A DNA stretch of 64,000 nt from Streptomyces sp. BV286 (GCF_019090165.1 NZ_JAHRIB010000149.1:62001-126000), one strand, 5' to 3'; counted from the stretch's first letter, positions 1 to 8,917 are shown. Numbers and translations are program-made. The notes: generated by a model from the letters alone, not told the origin.

Positions 1-824
1 TGGTCCTCGTGGTGAACCTGGTCCTCTACACCGCCCACGCCGACTTCGGCCTCTCGGAGGCGATGGCGGTCCGGATCTGCCTGGCCTCGGCGGGCATCTG
101 GTGGGGCGCCTTCACCCTCATCCCGCTCAAGCGGCTGCGCGACCGCCGCACGTCGGCCGCTCCGGGCTCGTCCACCGTGTCCGGGCACGGCTGGCGGCAG
201 CTGGCGGCCACCGTGCGCGACATGCGACGGCAGCCTCTGACGCTCGCCTTCCTCCTCGCGTACCTCGTCTACAACGACGGCATCCAGACGGTCATCTCGC
301 AGGCCTCCGTGTACGGCTCGGAGGAACTGGGACTCGACCAGTCGACACTGATCGTCGCCGTGCTGCTGGTCCAGCTGCTCGCGGTGGCCGGCGCCCTCGG
401 GATGGGCCGGCTGGCCCGGACGTACGGAGCCAAACGGACCATTCTCGGCTCGCTGGTCGCCTGGACCCTCACCCTGGGCGCCGGATACTTCCTGCCGGCC
501 GGAGCACCCCTCTGGTTCTTCGTGCTCGCCGCCGGCATCGGACTCGTCCTCGGCGGCAGCCAGGCGCTGTCCCGGTCCCTGTTCTCGCACCTGGTGCCGC
601 CCGGCAAGGAGGCCGAGTACTTCTCGGCGTACGAGATGAGCGACCGCGGCATGAGCTGGCTGGGCCCGCTCCTGTTCGGCCTGACGTACCAGCTGACCGG
701 AAGTTATCGGGACGCGATCATCTCGCTCGTGGCCTTCTTCGTGCTGGGATTCGCGCTGCTCGCGAGGGTTCCGGTGCGCCAGGCGGTGCGCGACGCGGGC
801 AATCCCGTTCCCGCGAGGATTTAG
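1..824 (+). CDS. MFS transporter, UMF1/Atg22-like (5' end outside window)
   Basis: This is the C-terminal part of a polytopic membrane transporter. The frame is open from base 3, so the true start lies left of the window and the ATG at 9 is unlikely to be the start. About eight hydrophobic segments are visible in the 271 residues. The segment YNDGIQTV followed by a small-residue helix is typical of the UMF1 branch of the major facilitator superfamily, related to the yeast vacuolar effluxer Atg22. The substrate is unknown. A charged loop rich in Arg and Ser (around residues 40-60) resembles the central cytoplasmic loop between the two six-helix halves. The gene ends with TAG and rbpA follows in the same direction after 255 bases with its own promoter, so the two are probably separate transcripts. 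Confidence 0.85.
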   Translation, partial: VLVVNLVLYTAHADFGLSEAMAVRICLASAGIWWGAFTLIPLKRLRDRRTSAAPGSSTVSGHGWRQLAATVRDMRRQPLTLAFLLAYLVYNDGIQTVISQASVYGSEELGLDQSTLIVAVLLVQLLAVAGALGMGRLARTYGAKRTILGSLVAWTLTLGAGYFLPAGAPLWFFVLAAGIGLVLGGSQALSRSLFSHLVPPGKEAEYFSAYEMSDRGMSWLGPLLFGLTYQLTGSYRDAIISLVAFFVLGFALLARVPVRQAVRDAGNPVPARI

Positions 825-991
825 CACTCGGGGCCAAAGGCCGGTAGTGTACGCGTTTGGCCTGCCAGGCGTACCGTTACTGCGCGTCAAAGATGCCGCA
901 ACGCTGGGTGACATCTACTGTCAGATGTGACAAACCGGGCGCAGGTGGGTACAACAAGGGGCGGCTACGACGGCGACGCATGACCCTGAAC

Positions 992-1018
992 GGGAATCTT
1001 TACCGCCGACCGGACGTT
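992..1018 (+). promoter_or_regulatory. Sigma-R (disulfide stress) type promoter of rbpA
   Basis: GGGAAT at 992-997 is followed after exactly 18 bases by GTT at 1016-1018. This matches the Streptomyces SigR consensus GGGAAT-N18/19-GTT. Transcription would start near 1025, giving a leader of about 55 bases before the rbpA ATG at 1080. rbpA is an established member of the thiol-oxidative stress regulon in S. coelicolor, so motif and target agree. Whether a housekeeping promoter also exists upstream is not clear from the sequence. Confidence 0.85.
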
Positions 1019-1079
1019 GACCGGATGACGACGACAGCGACACCTGTCCTGTGGGCGACAAGCCCGGGAGGCACGATTC

Positions 1080-1454
1080 ATGAGTGAGCGAGCTCTTCGC
1101 GGCACGCGCCTCGTGGTGACCAGCTACGAGACGGACCGCGGCATCGACCTGGCTCCACGCCAGGCCGTTGAGTACGCATGCGAGAAGGGCCATCGATTCG
1201 AGATGCCCTTCTCGGTGGAGGCGGAGATCCCGCCGGAGTGGGAGTGCAAGGTCTGCGGGGCCCAAGCACTCCTGGTGGACGGTGACGGCCCTGAAGAGAA
1301 GAAGGCCAAGCCCGCCCGTACGCATTGGGACATGCTCATGGAGCGGCGTACGCGGGAGGAGCTCGAAGAGGTCCTCGAAGAGCGCTTGGCCGTGCTTCGA
1401 TCCGGAGCCATGAACATCGCGGTCCACCCTCGGGACAGCCGCAAGTCCGCGTAA
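1080..1454 (+). CDS. rbpA: RNA polymerase-binding protein RbpA
   Basis: RbpA is an actinobacterial RNA polymerase-associated factor that stimulates promoter opening with the principal sigma factor. The 124-residue product has the expected layout: a basic N-terminal tail, a small beta-rich core with the zinc-type residues CEKGH and CKVCG (residues about 34-59), a basic linker, and a C-terminal sigma-interacting helix (about 75-115, ERRTREELEEVLEERLAVLR). The ATG is preceded by GGGAGG at 1066-1071 with 8-base spacing. A SigR promoter lies upstream and hairpins follow the stop, so it is probably monocistronic and induced by disulfide stress. Confidence 0.97.
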   Translation: MSERALRGTRLVVTSYETDRGIDLAPRQAVEYACEKGHRFEMPFSVEAEIPPEWECKVCGAQALLVDGDGPEEKKAKPARTHWDMLMERRTREELEEVLEERLAVLRSGAMNIAVHPRDSRKSA

Positions 1455-1521
1455 CCCCTCCGGGGGTTGGGCGGCATAGATCGCACGCACGCGACCGCGG
1501 GCGCCGTACTTGTGAGTACGG
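1453..1521 (+). terminator. Two hairpins following rbpA
   Basis: The first hairpin overlaps the stop codon: AACCCC (1453-1458) pairs with GGGGTT (1463-1468) over a 4-base loop. The second is CCGTACT (1504-1510) with AGTACGG (1515-1521), loop TGTG, followed by a T-containing stretch. Together they probably end rbpA transcription. The convergent fxsA gene has its own hairpin at 1775-1795. I see nothing else in 1522-1774. Confidence 0.55.
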
Positions 1522-1774
1522 TTCCTGCGGTTTTGTGCGTCCCGATACCGGTCTGGATGCTGGTGGTTGCCTGGCGGGGCAGGTCCGGCTGCCCGCTTTC
1601 GTGGGGGCGGGTCCGTCGTGGTCCATTGCCGATGTCCACTGCCGATCGCCGATCGCGCAGGTCCGGTCCTCGAACGGTCCCTGGCCGCTGTGGCCCCTCC
1701 GGCGGCGTCTCGGCTCACCGGCGGCGTTCGGCATCCGCGGTAGCGTGCGGGCGTCTCCGAACCGGACGGGCGGG

Positions 1775-1795
1775 GCCGGGGGCCGAGCCCCCGGC
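1775..1795 (-). terminator. Terminator hairpin of fxsA
   Basis: GCCGGGGGC (1775-1783) and GCCCCCGGC (1787-1795) form a perfect 9-bp stem with a 3-base loop, 12 bases beyond the fxsA stop. It has no clear U-run, which is common for streptomycete terminators. Confidence 0.6.
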
Positions 1796-1807
1796 GCAGG
1801 TCCTGCC

Positions 1808-2389
1808 TCAGCCGGTCAGCGGCGGCCGTGACCCCGCGTCCTCCTGGTACCCCCGCGGCTCGGCGTCCCGGATGACCTCGCCCTGGACGACCTTGCCGTC
1901 GGGACGGTGGATACGGGCCTGCTGGAAGGCATCCCCGAGGCCGCCGGAGGAGACCTCACGCATCTTGCGCTCGAACGTACGCTCCGCGTAGCGGCCGAGA
2001 GCCTTCTGGACCGGCGGGACCAGCAGGAGCAGGCCGAGCGCGTCGGAGATCAGGCCCGGCAGCATCAGCAGGAGGCCGCCGAGCATCATCAGGCCGTTGC
2101 CCTCGGAATTGGTCCGGCCTTCGGGCAGCACGCCGCTCTGCTGCTGTTGCAGCGCCTCACTCAGCGCGCGGAAGGCCCGGCGCCCGGCGCGCTTGATGAC
2201 CACGGAGCCGAGGACGAAGCCGGCGACCAGCAGCAGGAAGACCGCGAGGCCACTCGCCGCGCCCGCCACCACCATCAGCAGCCAGATTTCCAGCACGAGC
2301 CACGCGGCGATGCCCAGCGGCAGGAACCTGAGCACCTTGGAGCGGCGGGGCCGGGATGAGGGGGGCGGGGTCGAAGCGCCAGTCGTCAT
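1808..2389 (-). CDS. fxsA: FxsA family membrane protein
   Basis: A 193-residue protein of the FxsA family, whose E. coli member alleviates F-plasmid exclusion of phage T7 when overproduced; the normal role is unknown. It has a short polar N-terminus, then two or three membrane segments (about residues 22-65 and again near 110-130: MLGGLLLMLPGLISDALGLLLLVPP, a typical family region shown here in part), and a charged C-terminal tail. It starts with ATG at 2389; the ribosome site is weak. It follows the mannose synthase gene by 84 bases on the same strand with no hairpin between, so the two may be cotranscribed. Confidence 0.85.
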   Translation of the reverse strand: MTTGASTPPPSSRPRRSKVLRFLPLGIAAWLVLEIWLLMVVAGAASGLAVFLLLVAGFVLGSVVIKRAGRRAFRALSEALQQQQSGVLPEGRTNSEGNGLMMLGGLLLMLPGLISDALGLLLLVPPVQKALGRYAERTFERKMREVSSGGLGDAFQQARIHRPDGKVVQGEVIRDAEPRGYQEDAGSRPPLTG

Positions 2390-2473
2390 ACGTCCAGTGT
2401 GCCTGGCTCAGGCTCAGTACGGCATAAGCGGGTGGTCAGAGCCGCCCGCGCGACGGAATCCCGCTTCAGGGCT

Positions 2474-3241
2474 TCAGGGCTTGAGGCGCCCGAGGACACG
2501 CCCCGCGCGCTCCCCCACACCCCAGGTGGTGACCCGCCACAGCGCCTCCACCAGGATGTCGCGGCTCATCTTGGAGTCGCCGAGCTCACGCTCGACGAAC
2601 GTGATGGGCACCTCGACCACGTGGAAGCCTGCTTTGACGGCCCGGCGGGCCAGGTCGACCTGGAAGCAGTAGCCCTGCGAGGAGACCTCGCCGAGTCCGA
2701 GGCCCTCCAGGGTCTCGCGCCTGAAGGCCCGGTAGCCGCCCGTGACATCACGGATCGGCACGTCCAGCAGGACGCGCGAGTACAGGCTTCCCCCGCGCGA
2801 GAGGAACTCGCGGGACTTGGGCCAGTTCACCACCCGGCCGCCCGGCACCCAGCGGGAGCCGAGCGCGAGGTCGGCGCCCTTCAGCGCGGTCAGCAGCCGG
2901 GGCAGTTCCTCGGGCTGGTGCGAGCCGTCGGCGTCCATCTCGACCAGGACGCCGTACCCGTGCTCCAGGCCCCAGCGGAATCCCGCGAGGTAGGCGGCGC
3001 CGAGGCCCTCCTTGCCCTTGCGGTGCATCACGTGGACGTGATCGTCCTCGACGGTCAGTTCGTCGGCGAGCTTTCCCGTGCCGTCGGGGCTGTTGTCGTC
3101 GGCGATCAGGACGTGCGCCGCGGGGACGGCCGCCCGTACTCGGCCGACGATCGCCTTGATGTTCTCCGCCTCGTTGAAGGTCGGGATGATCACCAGGGTC
3201 GTACCGAGCGGACCGAACCGTCGTTCACCGCCGTCGTTCAC
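2474..3241 (-). CDS. ppm1: Polyprenol monophosphomannose synthase
   Basis: A 255-residue GT2 family enzyme transferring mannose from GDP-mannose to polyprenyl phosphate, the donor for protein O-mannosylation in Streptomyces. The N-terminal region shows the nucleotide-binding start LVIIPTFNEAENI, the motif DDNSPDGT, and the metal-binding MDADGSHQPEE near residue 100. The C-terminus ends LWRVTTWGVGERAGRVLGRL. Unlike mycobacterial Ppm1 there is no fused apolipoprotein N-acyltransferase domain. GTG start at 3241 with AAGGGGAA just upstream. The first gene of a probable ppm1-fxsA unit. Confidence 0.92.
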   Translation of the reverse strand: MNDGGERRFGPLGTTLVIIPTFNEAENIKAIVGRVRAAVPAAHVLIADDNSPDGTGKLADELTVEDDHVHVMHRKGKEGLGAAYLAGFRWGLEHGYGVLVEMDADGSHQPEELPRLLTALKGADLALGSRWVPGGRVVNWPKSREFLSRGGSLYSRVLLDVPIRDVTGGYRAFRRETLEGLGLGEVSSQGYCFQVDLARRAVKAGFHVVEVPITFVERELGDSKMSRDILVEALWRVTTWGVGERAGRVLGRLKP

Positions 3242-3743
3242 AGCTTCCCCTTAAGACTTCCGTGCGAGAGGGGCTCCACCATAGCGAGCGCCGCTCTTCA
3301 CGCCGGTTAGGCGCCGACTCGAAAGTCCCGCGAAGGGGTGGTACTGCGGATCGGGGCCCGGCGCCCTTCGGGCCGACCTGGGACCCGCTGGCTGCGGGTC
3401 GACCGAAAGCCGTTGTCTACTGAGCGTCCGGGCCCCACCCGGGTCACACCATCCGGCCGGAACGTTCCCTCGCCCCGTGGCGCGGGCGCTGGGCCTGGCT
3501 CCCAGTGGCGGTGCGCCGGTGCGGCACACCACCCCTGACCCAACTGCGCTGCGGCGACTGCGCGGAAGTTCACCGGTCGGACGTCCGGTGGTGGACCCGG
3601 CCGAACCTACCGGCCACCTGCCGCTCGCTGTCAACAGCCGTTTGAGCTGCTGCTTTTCCGTCAAATGCCTGGTCAGCGCGGAGGATACGCAGGTCGCACG
3701 ACAGGCCGGCGGGCCATGATCGGCACCGCGCCACCCCGGGACA
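3242..3743. other. Intergenic region without a convincing gene
   Basis: About 500 bases separate the mannose synthase start from the amidohydrolase stop, both leftward. The open frames here are short, in several overlapping frames, and have no family resemblance. The right part must hold the end of the amidohydrolase transcript and the left part the ppm1 promoter, but I find no box pair that I would defend. Confidence 0.5.
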
Positions 3744-5438
3744 TCACTCGTCCGGCCGTACGAATACGGTTCGGCCGTCCACCACGGTGCGCAGGCAGAC
3801 GGGCAGGCGCGCTCCGGGTGTCAGGTCGGGCAGTCCCGGCGTGCCGGAGCGGGGGTCCGTCGACCAGCGGGCGACCCGGTCGTCCGGGGCCTGGACCAGC
3901 AGTTCGCCGGTACGCCACACGGCGTAGTCCGCGGGCGCGCCGGGTACCAGGACCCCCGCGTCGTCCCGTCCGACCGCCCGCCAGCCGCCCCGCGTGTGCG
4001 CCGTGAAGGCGGCGCGCACGGACACCCGGTGCTCGGGGGTCCGGTGGAAGGCCGCGGCGCGGACGGTGCCCCACGGGTCGAGCGGGGTGACAGGGCTGTC
4101 GGATCCGAAGGCGAGCGGGACTCCGGCCCGCAGCAACGCGGCGAAGGGGTTGAGCGTGCGGGCCCGTTCGGCGCCCAGGCGCTGGACGTACATGCCGTCC
4201 TCGCCGCCCCACAGTGCGTCGAAGGCCGGCTGGACGGAGGCGGTGAGGCCGAGGTCGGCGAAGCCGGCGATCGTCTCGGGTGTGAGCATCTCGGCGTGCT
4301 CGACGCGGTGCCGGGCGGCGCGCACCCGGGCCACGCCTACCTTCTCGGCGGCGGCGCGCATGCCTTCGACCACGGAGGTCACGGCGGCGTCCCCGATCGC
4401 GTGGAAGCCCGCCTGGAGCCCCGCCTCGGTGCACGCCACGACATGGGCGGCGACAGCGGCGGTGTCCAGGTACGCGGTACCGCTGTGACCGGCGTCGGTG
4501 TAGGGCCGGTGCAGGCAGGCCGTGTGCGAGCCGAGGGCGCCGTCCACGAAGAGGTCGCCCGCGGCGCCCGCCGCTCCGAGCTCGCGGGCCCGGGTGACGT
4601 CCTGTTCGGCCCAGTAGCCGATGACACGGGGTCCGGGCTCCTCGGCGGCGAGCCGGAGCAGACCGGTGAAGTCGTCCTCGGAGGAGATCTCCGGGCCCGC
4701 GCACTCGTGCACGGAGCCGATGCCGAGCGAGGCGGCGTGCCGGAGGGCGGCGCGCTGGGCCTCCGTGCGCTGTGTCGGCGTCACGGCTGCGAACGCGGCG
4801 GCGCGTACGGCGTGGTGGGCGTCGCGGGTGAGCGGCTCGCCGTCCGTGAATCCGGCCGCCCCGCGTACGCCGGGTGCCATGTCCAGCAGGGCGGTGGTGG
4901 CGACGGCCGAGTGGACGTCGATGCGGCTGAGGTAGAGCGGGCGGCCACCGGCGGCCTCGTCGAGCTCGTCACGCCGCGGGGGCCGCCGCTCGGGCCAGCG
5001 GGCGGCGTCCCAGCCGTGACCGAGGAGTACCCGGTCGGCGGGACGGGAGGCCGCGAAGTCCCGTACGCGGGCCATGGCGTCGGCGAGGGTGCGGGCGCCG
5101 GAGAGGTCGAGGCCGGTGAGGGCCAGGCCGGTGGCCGTGGTGTGCACGTGCGCGTCCGTGAACGCCGGGGTGACGAGCGCCCCTTCGAGGTCCACCACCT
5201 CGTCGACGCCGTCCGAGAACGCGTCGGCGGCGCCCTCCGAACCGACCCAGGCGACCTGCCCGCGTTCCACGACCATCGCGGTGGCGAACGGGTCGGCGGG
5301 GCTGTGGACCTCCCCGCCGCGCAGCAGCACGGTCCGCGCTCCGGAGGAACGGTCGTCCTCGGTCCTGGGGGCGTGCGGGTCCGAAAGCGTGCCCGGCGCG
5401 GCGTGGTGCGGCTCGGGATCGGCGGTGCTGTCACTCAT
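3744..5438 (-). CDS. YtcJ-like amidohydrolase (Amidohydro_3)
   Basis: A 564-residue member of the amidohydrolase superfamily, metal-dependent hydrolases of amide or related bonds; the substrate is unknown. Visible metal-site motifs in order: HVH in AFTDAHVHTTATG (about residue 95), HECAG (about 255), GFHAIGDAAV (about 330), VEHAEML (about 365) and GSDSPVTPLDPW near 440. No signal peptide, so cytoplasmic. I prefer the ATG at 5438, which has GGGGTGAG ten bases upstream, over the in-frame GTG at 5453. An Lrp-type regulator gene lies 69 bases upstream on the same strand and could control it. Confidence 0.88.
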   Translation of the reverse strand: MSDSTADPEPHHAAPGTLSDPHAPRTEDDRSSGARTVLLRGGEVHSPADPFATAMVVERGQVAWVGSEGAADAFSDGVDEVVDLEGALVTPAFTDAHVHTTATGLALTGLDLSGARTLADAMARVRDFAASRPADRVLLGHGWDAARWPERRPPRRDELDEAAGGRPLYLSRIDVHSAVATTALLDMAPGVRGAAGFTDGEPLTRDAHHAVRAAAFAAVTPTQRTEAQRAALRHAASLGIGSVHECAGPEISSEDDFTGLLRLAAEEPGPRVIGYWAEQDVTRARELGAAGAAGDLFVDGALGSHTACLHRPYTDAGHSGTAYLDTAAVAAHVVACTEAGLQAGFHAIGDAAVTSVVEGMRAAAEKVGVARVRAARHRVEHAEMLTPETIAGFADLGLTASVQPAFDALWGGEDGMYVQRLGAERARTLNPFAALLRAGVPLAFGSDSPVTPLDPWGTVRAAAFHRTPEHRVSVRAAFTAHTRGGWRAVGRDDAGVLVPGAPADYAVWRTGELLVQAPDDRVARWSTDPRSGTPGLPDLTPGARLPVCLRTVVDGRTVFVRPDE

Positions 5439-5507
5439 GGGGAACAGTCTCACCCCTGTGGGGGCGGCCTCGTGCGCGGGGCCCCGTGGAGGAGGGAGCA
5501 GCGGTCC

Positions 5508-5948
5508 TCAGATCCTCGGTGGCCGTGCCTCGTACGGTGTCGAGAGGACCACCGTCGTCCGGGTGGACACCCCTGCCAGCGTGCGCAGGCGCGCGAGGAG
5601 TTCCTCCAGCTCGTGCGGTGTCGAGACGCGGACCTTGAGGATGTAGTTCTCGTCGCCGGCGACGCTGTGGCAGGCCTCGATCTCCGGAACGCCGGCCAGT
5701 CGCTCGGCGATGTCGTCCGGGGCGCTGGGGTCGAACGGTTTCACCGAGATGAAGGCCGTCATCGGCAGTCCCACGGCCTCGGGGTCGACGACCGCGGCAT
5801 AGCCGCGGATGACGCCGCGCTGCTCCAGTCGGCGTACCCGCTGGTGCACGGCCGATGTGGACAGGCCCGTGGCCTTGCCCAGGTCGGTGTAGCTCATCCG
5901 CCCGTCTTCGACGAGCAGCTGCACGATGTGGCGGTCCAGCTCCTCCAT
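5508..5948 (-). CDS. Lrp/AsnC family transcriptional regulator
   Basis: A 146-residue regulator with an N-terminal winged HTH (about residues 15-55, YTDLGKATGLSTSAVHQRV) and a C-terminal RAM ligand-binding domain (VDPEAVGLPMTAFISV onwards). Such proteins sense amino acids or related small molecules and often control neighbouring transport or catabolic genes. It sits directly before the amidohydrolase gene on the same strand and is divergent from the 6215 gene, so either could be a target. ATG start at 5948 with no strong ribosome site. A short inverted repeat CATGTG/CACATG at 6084-6103 lies in the divergent region. Confidence 0.92.
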   Translation of the reverse strand: MEELDRHIVQLLVEDGRMSYTDLGKATGLSTSAVHQRVRRLEQRGVIRGYAAVVDPEAVGLPMTAFISVKPFDPSAPDDIAERLAGVPEIEACHSVAGDENYILKVRVSTPHELEELLARLRTLAGVSTRTTVVLSTPYEARPPRI

Positions 5949-6214
5949 GGCGGAGAACCTACAGTGCCCTTGATCCCCCCGGATACTCAGCGGCGCAGGT
6001 CATACCCGGTTCGTGATGTGTAATGGGTGCGCGGGCGGGACGGGCGGGGGGACAAACCCGCCGGGTCGGGCACCTGCGGGCGGCATGTGACGAACGCCAC
6101 ATGGCGTCGCCGGCTTCCGTGATGTTCTCGTGATTACCGCAGAGACGGGACGGGAAGTGCTTGCTGTGGCCGAGGTCGCAGTGCCTTTTCGGCCCACCCG
6201 AGGGGGAGTAGCCC

Positions 6215-6652
6215 ATGCAGAGTCTGAAGCGCCTTGGCCGCACCGCGCCCAAGCGGCAGCAGTCGGTCGTCGAGCCCGAGCCGGAGGGCGTCGAACCGGA
6301 CGCCCTGGACGGCGAGGAACTCGACGCGTACGACACCTTCGAGATGTACCGGGTGATCTGCCCGGACTGCGCTCAGCCCATCGCGCTCCTGGCGGACGAG
6401 GAGAGCCTGCCGGAGCACGCGCTCTGCGCGTCGCCGTGGAACCCGTTCGGGCTGACGGTCTGCGCCGGTACGGGCCGCGCGGCGGCCGAGGCACGGCCCG
6501 CCGACGAGACGATGGAGGTTCAGGAGCAGGACACCGCCCTGCTGTTGACGCTCCCTCAGGGACTCGACTGGCGTACCCAGCCCTTCTCGCACGTCGGTGG
6601 CCCCGGTTCGCGCCCCATGCGGGTGCCGGTGATGCGCGACCAGGCCGCCTGA
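6215..6652 (+). CDS. Conserved streptomycete protein with zinc-ribbon-like cysteines
   Basis: I do not recognise a named family for this 145-residue soluble protein. The N-terminus is basic and acidic low-complexity sequence; the middle has CPDC (about residue 48) followed by two further cysteines (ALCAS about 72, LTVCAG about 83), a possible zinc site. The start is well supported: ATG at 6215 preceded by GAGGGGGAG. It is divergent from the Lrp gene and converges on the phosphotransferase gene with a 33-base gap. Confidence 0.75.
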   Translation: MQSLKRLGRTAPKRQQSVVEPEPEGVEPDALDGEELDAYDTFEMYRVICPDCAQPIALLADEESLPEHALCASPWNPFGLTVCAGTGRAAAEARPADETMEVQEQDTALLLTLPQGLDWRTQPFSHVGGPGSRPMRVPVMRDQAA

Positions 6653-6685
6653 GCGGTCCGCGGCCCGGTCCCCGCCGAGAGGCTC

Positions 6686-7780
6686 TCAGTCCCCGTAACT
6701 GCCCTGCACCATGGCTCGCAGGCTGTCGTGGTGCAGGATCAGTGTGTCCGGATCCGCCGGGACGGACGCCTCGCCGAAGTGCACCTGCCGGTAGGCGACC
6801 CGCAGCATGACGACGGCGTGCCGCAGGGCTGCGTACAGGATGTGGAAGTCCATGTCCCGCGGTGTGTGGCCGGTCAGTTCGGCGTAGCGCGCCTCCACCC
6901 GGTCGCGGCGCAGGAAGCCGGGCAGCCCGCGCTGCCCGAAGCTCACCGTGAGGTCCTGGAAGAAGCGGTGCAGGTAGATCATCCAGCCGAGGTCGACCTC
7001 GCGCGGTGCCAGTGCCGCCATCTCCCAGTCGAGGACGGCGGCGGGTTCGAAGCCGTCGTAGATGACATTGCCGATGCGTGCGTCGCCCCAGCTCAGGACG
7101 GCCGCGCCCTCGTCGCGCGGCCACAGTGCGTCGAGCCGCGCGAAGGCGTCCTCGATGAGGGGCGAGCGTGACAGTCCGTCAACCACCCATGCGTAGTAGG
7201 CGCGTTGGCCGTCGACGTGGTCGCGCAGGGGACTTCCGGTGCCGGGCGTCCTGAGGAATTCGGCTTCGCCCACCGGGACCTGGTCGTGGAGGCGGGCGAG
7301 GAGGCCCACCGAGGCCGCCTCCAGCCGCTCGCGCTCGGCGTCGCTCGCCGCGTGCAGCCAGTTCCCCTCGTACGTGTAGGGCATGACGTCCGGCGGCACA
7401 CGGCCCTCGACGCGCTCCATCACGAAGAAGGGCGCCCCGAGCGGCTCCGGGTCCTCCTCCAGCCACAGCACGCGCGGCACCGGGACGTCCGTGCGGTCGG
7501 CCACCAGCCGCAGGGTGCGGTACTGACGCGGCAGGTCGTAGACCGGGAAGACGGTGTACGCGGCCGGGTCCGCCGCGAGCCTCAACGCGCAGGCCCGGAC
7601 GGGTGGTTCGGGGTGCTCGATGTCGAAGAGCAGGGTCTCGCTGGACAGTCCGTTGGACGCGGGGACCCGGACGTCCACCGCCGTGGCACCGGGCAGACGT
7701 CCGGTGAGCCAGCAGGTCAGCCGACGGGCGAGTTCCTGAGGGTCGCGGGTGGTCGTACGCGGACGGGGTGCTGTCGCCAT
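6686..7780 (-). CDS. Phosphotransferase family protein (APH/choline kinase fold)
   Basis: A 364-residue kinase-like protein of the aminoglycoside phosphotransferase (APH) superfamily. The catalytic loop reads LSWGDARIGNVIYD (about residues 230-243), with the expected Asp and Asn but Trp in place of the usual His. The metal-binding loop is AVLDWEMAALAPREVDLGW. Members near acyl-CoA dehydrogenases are often called acyl-CoA dehydrogenase 10-like kinases, and an acyl-CoA dehydrogenase lies 1.6 kb to the right, but the true substrate is unknown and I see no reason to call it a resistance gene. It follows the 7793 gene by 12 bases and is probably cotranscribed with it. Confidence 0.85.
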   Translation of the reverse strand: MATAPRPRTTTRDPQELARRLTCWLTGRLPGATAVDVRVPASNGLSSETLLFDIEHPEPPVRACALRLAADPAAYTVFPVYDLPRQYRTLRLVADRTDVPVPRVLWLEEDPEPLGAPFFVMERVEGRVPPDVMPYTYEGNWLHAASDAERERLEAASVGLLARLHDQVPVGEAEFLRTPGTGSPLRDHVDGQRAYYAWVVDGLSRSPLIEDAFARLDALWPRDEGAAVLSWGDARIGNVIYDGFEPAAVLDWEMAALAPREVDLGWMIYLHRFFQDLTVSFGQRGLPGFLRRDRVEARYAELTGHTPRDMDFHILYAALRHAVVMLRVAYRQVHFGEASVPADPDTLILHHDSLRAMVQGSYGD

Positions 7781-7792
7781 GTCGTCACTCCC

Positions 7793-8917
7793 TCAGGGCG
7801 CGACCGAGTCGAACCCGGTGAACCCGCTCGGGTCGTGCCGCCCGAACGAGCCGTGCTCGAAGATCCCGTGGCCGGTGCGCCCGTCGAGGGTGAAGCGGGC
7901 CGCGTGGTCGGTCACGCCGTAGGCGGCCACCCCGAGGGCGGCCGGGTCGGAGAGGTCGTACGTACGGCGGTCGGTCCAGCCCCTGCCCTGCCAGGTGCCG
8001 TGCTGCCAGTCGTCGGCGGGCGGGTATCCCGCGCCGACGGCGAGCGGGGAGGAGGCCAGGATCTCCACGCCCAGTTCGAGCGGCTTGCGGGGGTCACCGA
8101 GGTGGACGGTCGCGCGCTCCGGGTGGCGGGTACCGCTCCGGTAGGTGATCTCGGCCCGGGGCCAGCCGAGTTGGTGGTCCCGGTGCCCGGGGCGTACGAG
8201 TGTCGCGTCGTTGAGCGTCCGGTAGCCGTCGGCGTCCTCCTGGGTGACGACCATCAGGAACTGGTCGTCGAACCGGACGGGGCACCACAGCCAGTGGAAG
8301 CCCTCGGTGCGGTGCTCCTCGGCCAGCCGGCCGCCCTCCTCCCCGGGGAGGGGCCGCGTCCCCCAACTGCGGTCACGGGTCGCCGTCCAGCCGTCGCCGG
8401 ACAACCGCGTCTCCTTGCCCGCGACCCGGAACCAGCCGTCGCAGCGGCCCGCCTGGACGAAGCGTCTGCCCTCCAACGTGAGCCGGGCACCCCGGCGTTG
8501 GAGGTGGTGCGGCTCCCACAGCGCGGGAAAGTCCGCGGACCAGTTGATCTCGTACGACAGTCCGTCCGGGTCGTCGGGGTCGGCGGCGCAGCTCAGGACG
8601 AAGTCCCGCAAAGGGCGTTCGACGAGGATGCGGAGGGGGCCGACGGCCATCCGCATCCGGGTGTCGTCGTCCAGCGCGTCCGAGGCGCGCACGGCGTGCA
8701 GGGTGTCCCCGACGCGCAGGGTGGCGTACGCGTCGATGACGCCCATGTTCGGGTACACCCCGAGCCCCAGGACGAGCAGGGCGCGCCCCTGGTGGTCGAA
8801 GACATGGAAGATGCAGCGGTCGTAGGCGTTCCGGTCCCCCGTCGCCACATGCTTCATCGAGAGGGGGACCTGGTGCACGGGGTACTCGTCGAGGGCTACG
8901 GGACGGTCGTCGGGCAT
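7793..8917 (-). CDS. Uncharacterised protein, possibly lipocalin/AttH-CrtC-like
   Basis: A 374-residue soluble protein rich in predicted beta strands, with many conserved-looking Trp and aromatic residues (RDRSWGTRPLP, FHWLWCPVRFDD). The pattern resembles two-domain lipocalin-type proteins of the AttH/CrtC kind, but I cannot assign it firmly and give no enzymatic function. It starts with ATG at 8917 and ends 12 bases before the phosphotransferase gene. The pairing with a kinase-fold protein suggests a joint role on a small, possibly lipid-like, molecule; this is inference only. Confidence 0.7.
   Translation of the reverse strand: MPDDRPVALDEYPVHQVPLSMKHVATGDRNAYDRCIFHVFDHQGRALLVLGLGVYPNMGVIDAYATLRVGDTLHAVRASDALDDDTRMRMAVGPLRILVERPLRDFVLSCAADPDDPDGLSYEINWSADFPALWEPHHLQRRGARLTLEGRRFVQAGRCDGWFRVAGKETRLSGDGWTATRDRSWGTRPLPGEEGGRLAEEHRTEGFHWLWCPVRFDDQFLMVVTQEDADGYRTLNDATLVRPGHRDHQLGWPRAEITYRSGTRHPERATVHLGDPRKPLELGVEILASSPLAVGAGYPPADDWQHGTWQGRGWTDRRTYDLSDPAALGVAAYGVTDHAARFTLDGRTGHGIFEHGSFGRHDPSGFTGFDSVAP

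Noticed and set aside
3996..6023. 675-codon rightward frame opposite the amidohydrolase and Lrp genes
   Set aside because: Composition artefact; both genes on the other strand have clear motifs.
6686..7780. Calling the APH-fold protein an aminoglycoside resistance gene
   Set aside because: The catalytic loop lacks the usual His and the length and context fit broad APH-superfamily housekeeping or acyl-related kinases better.
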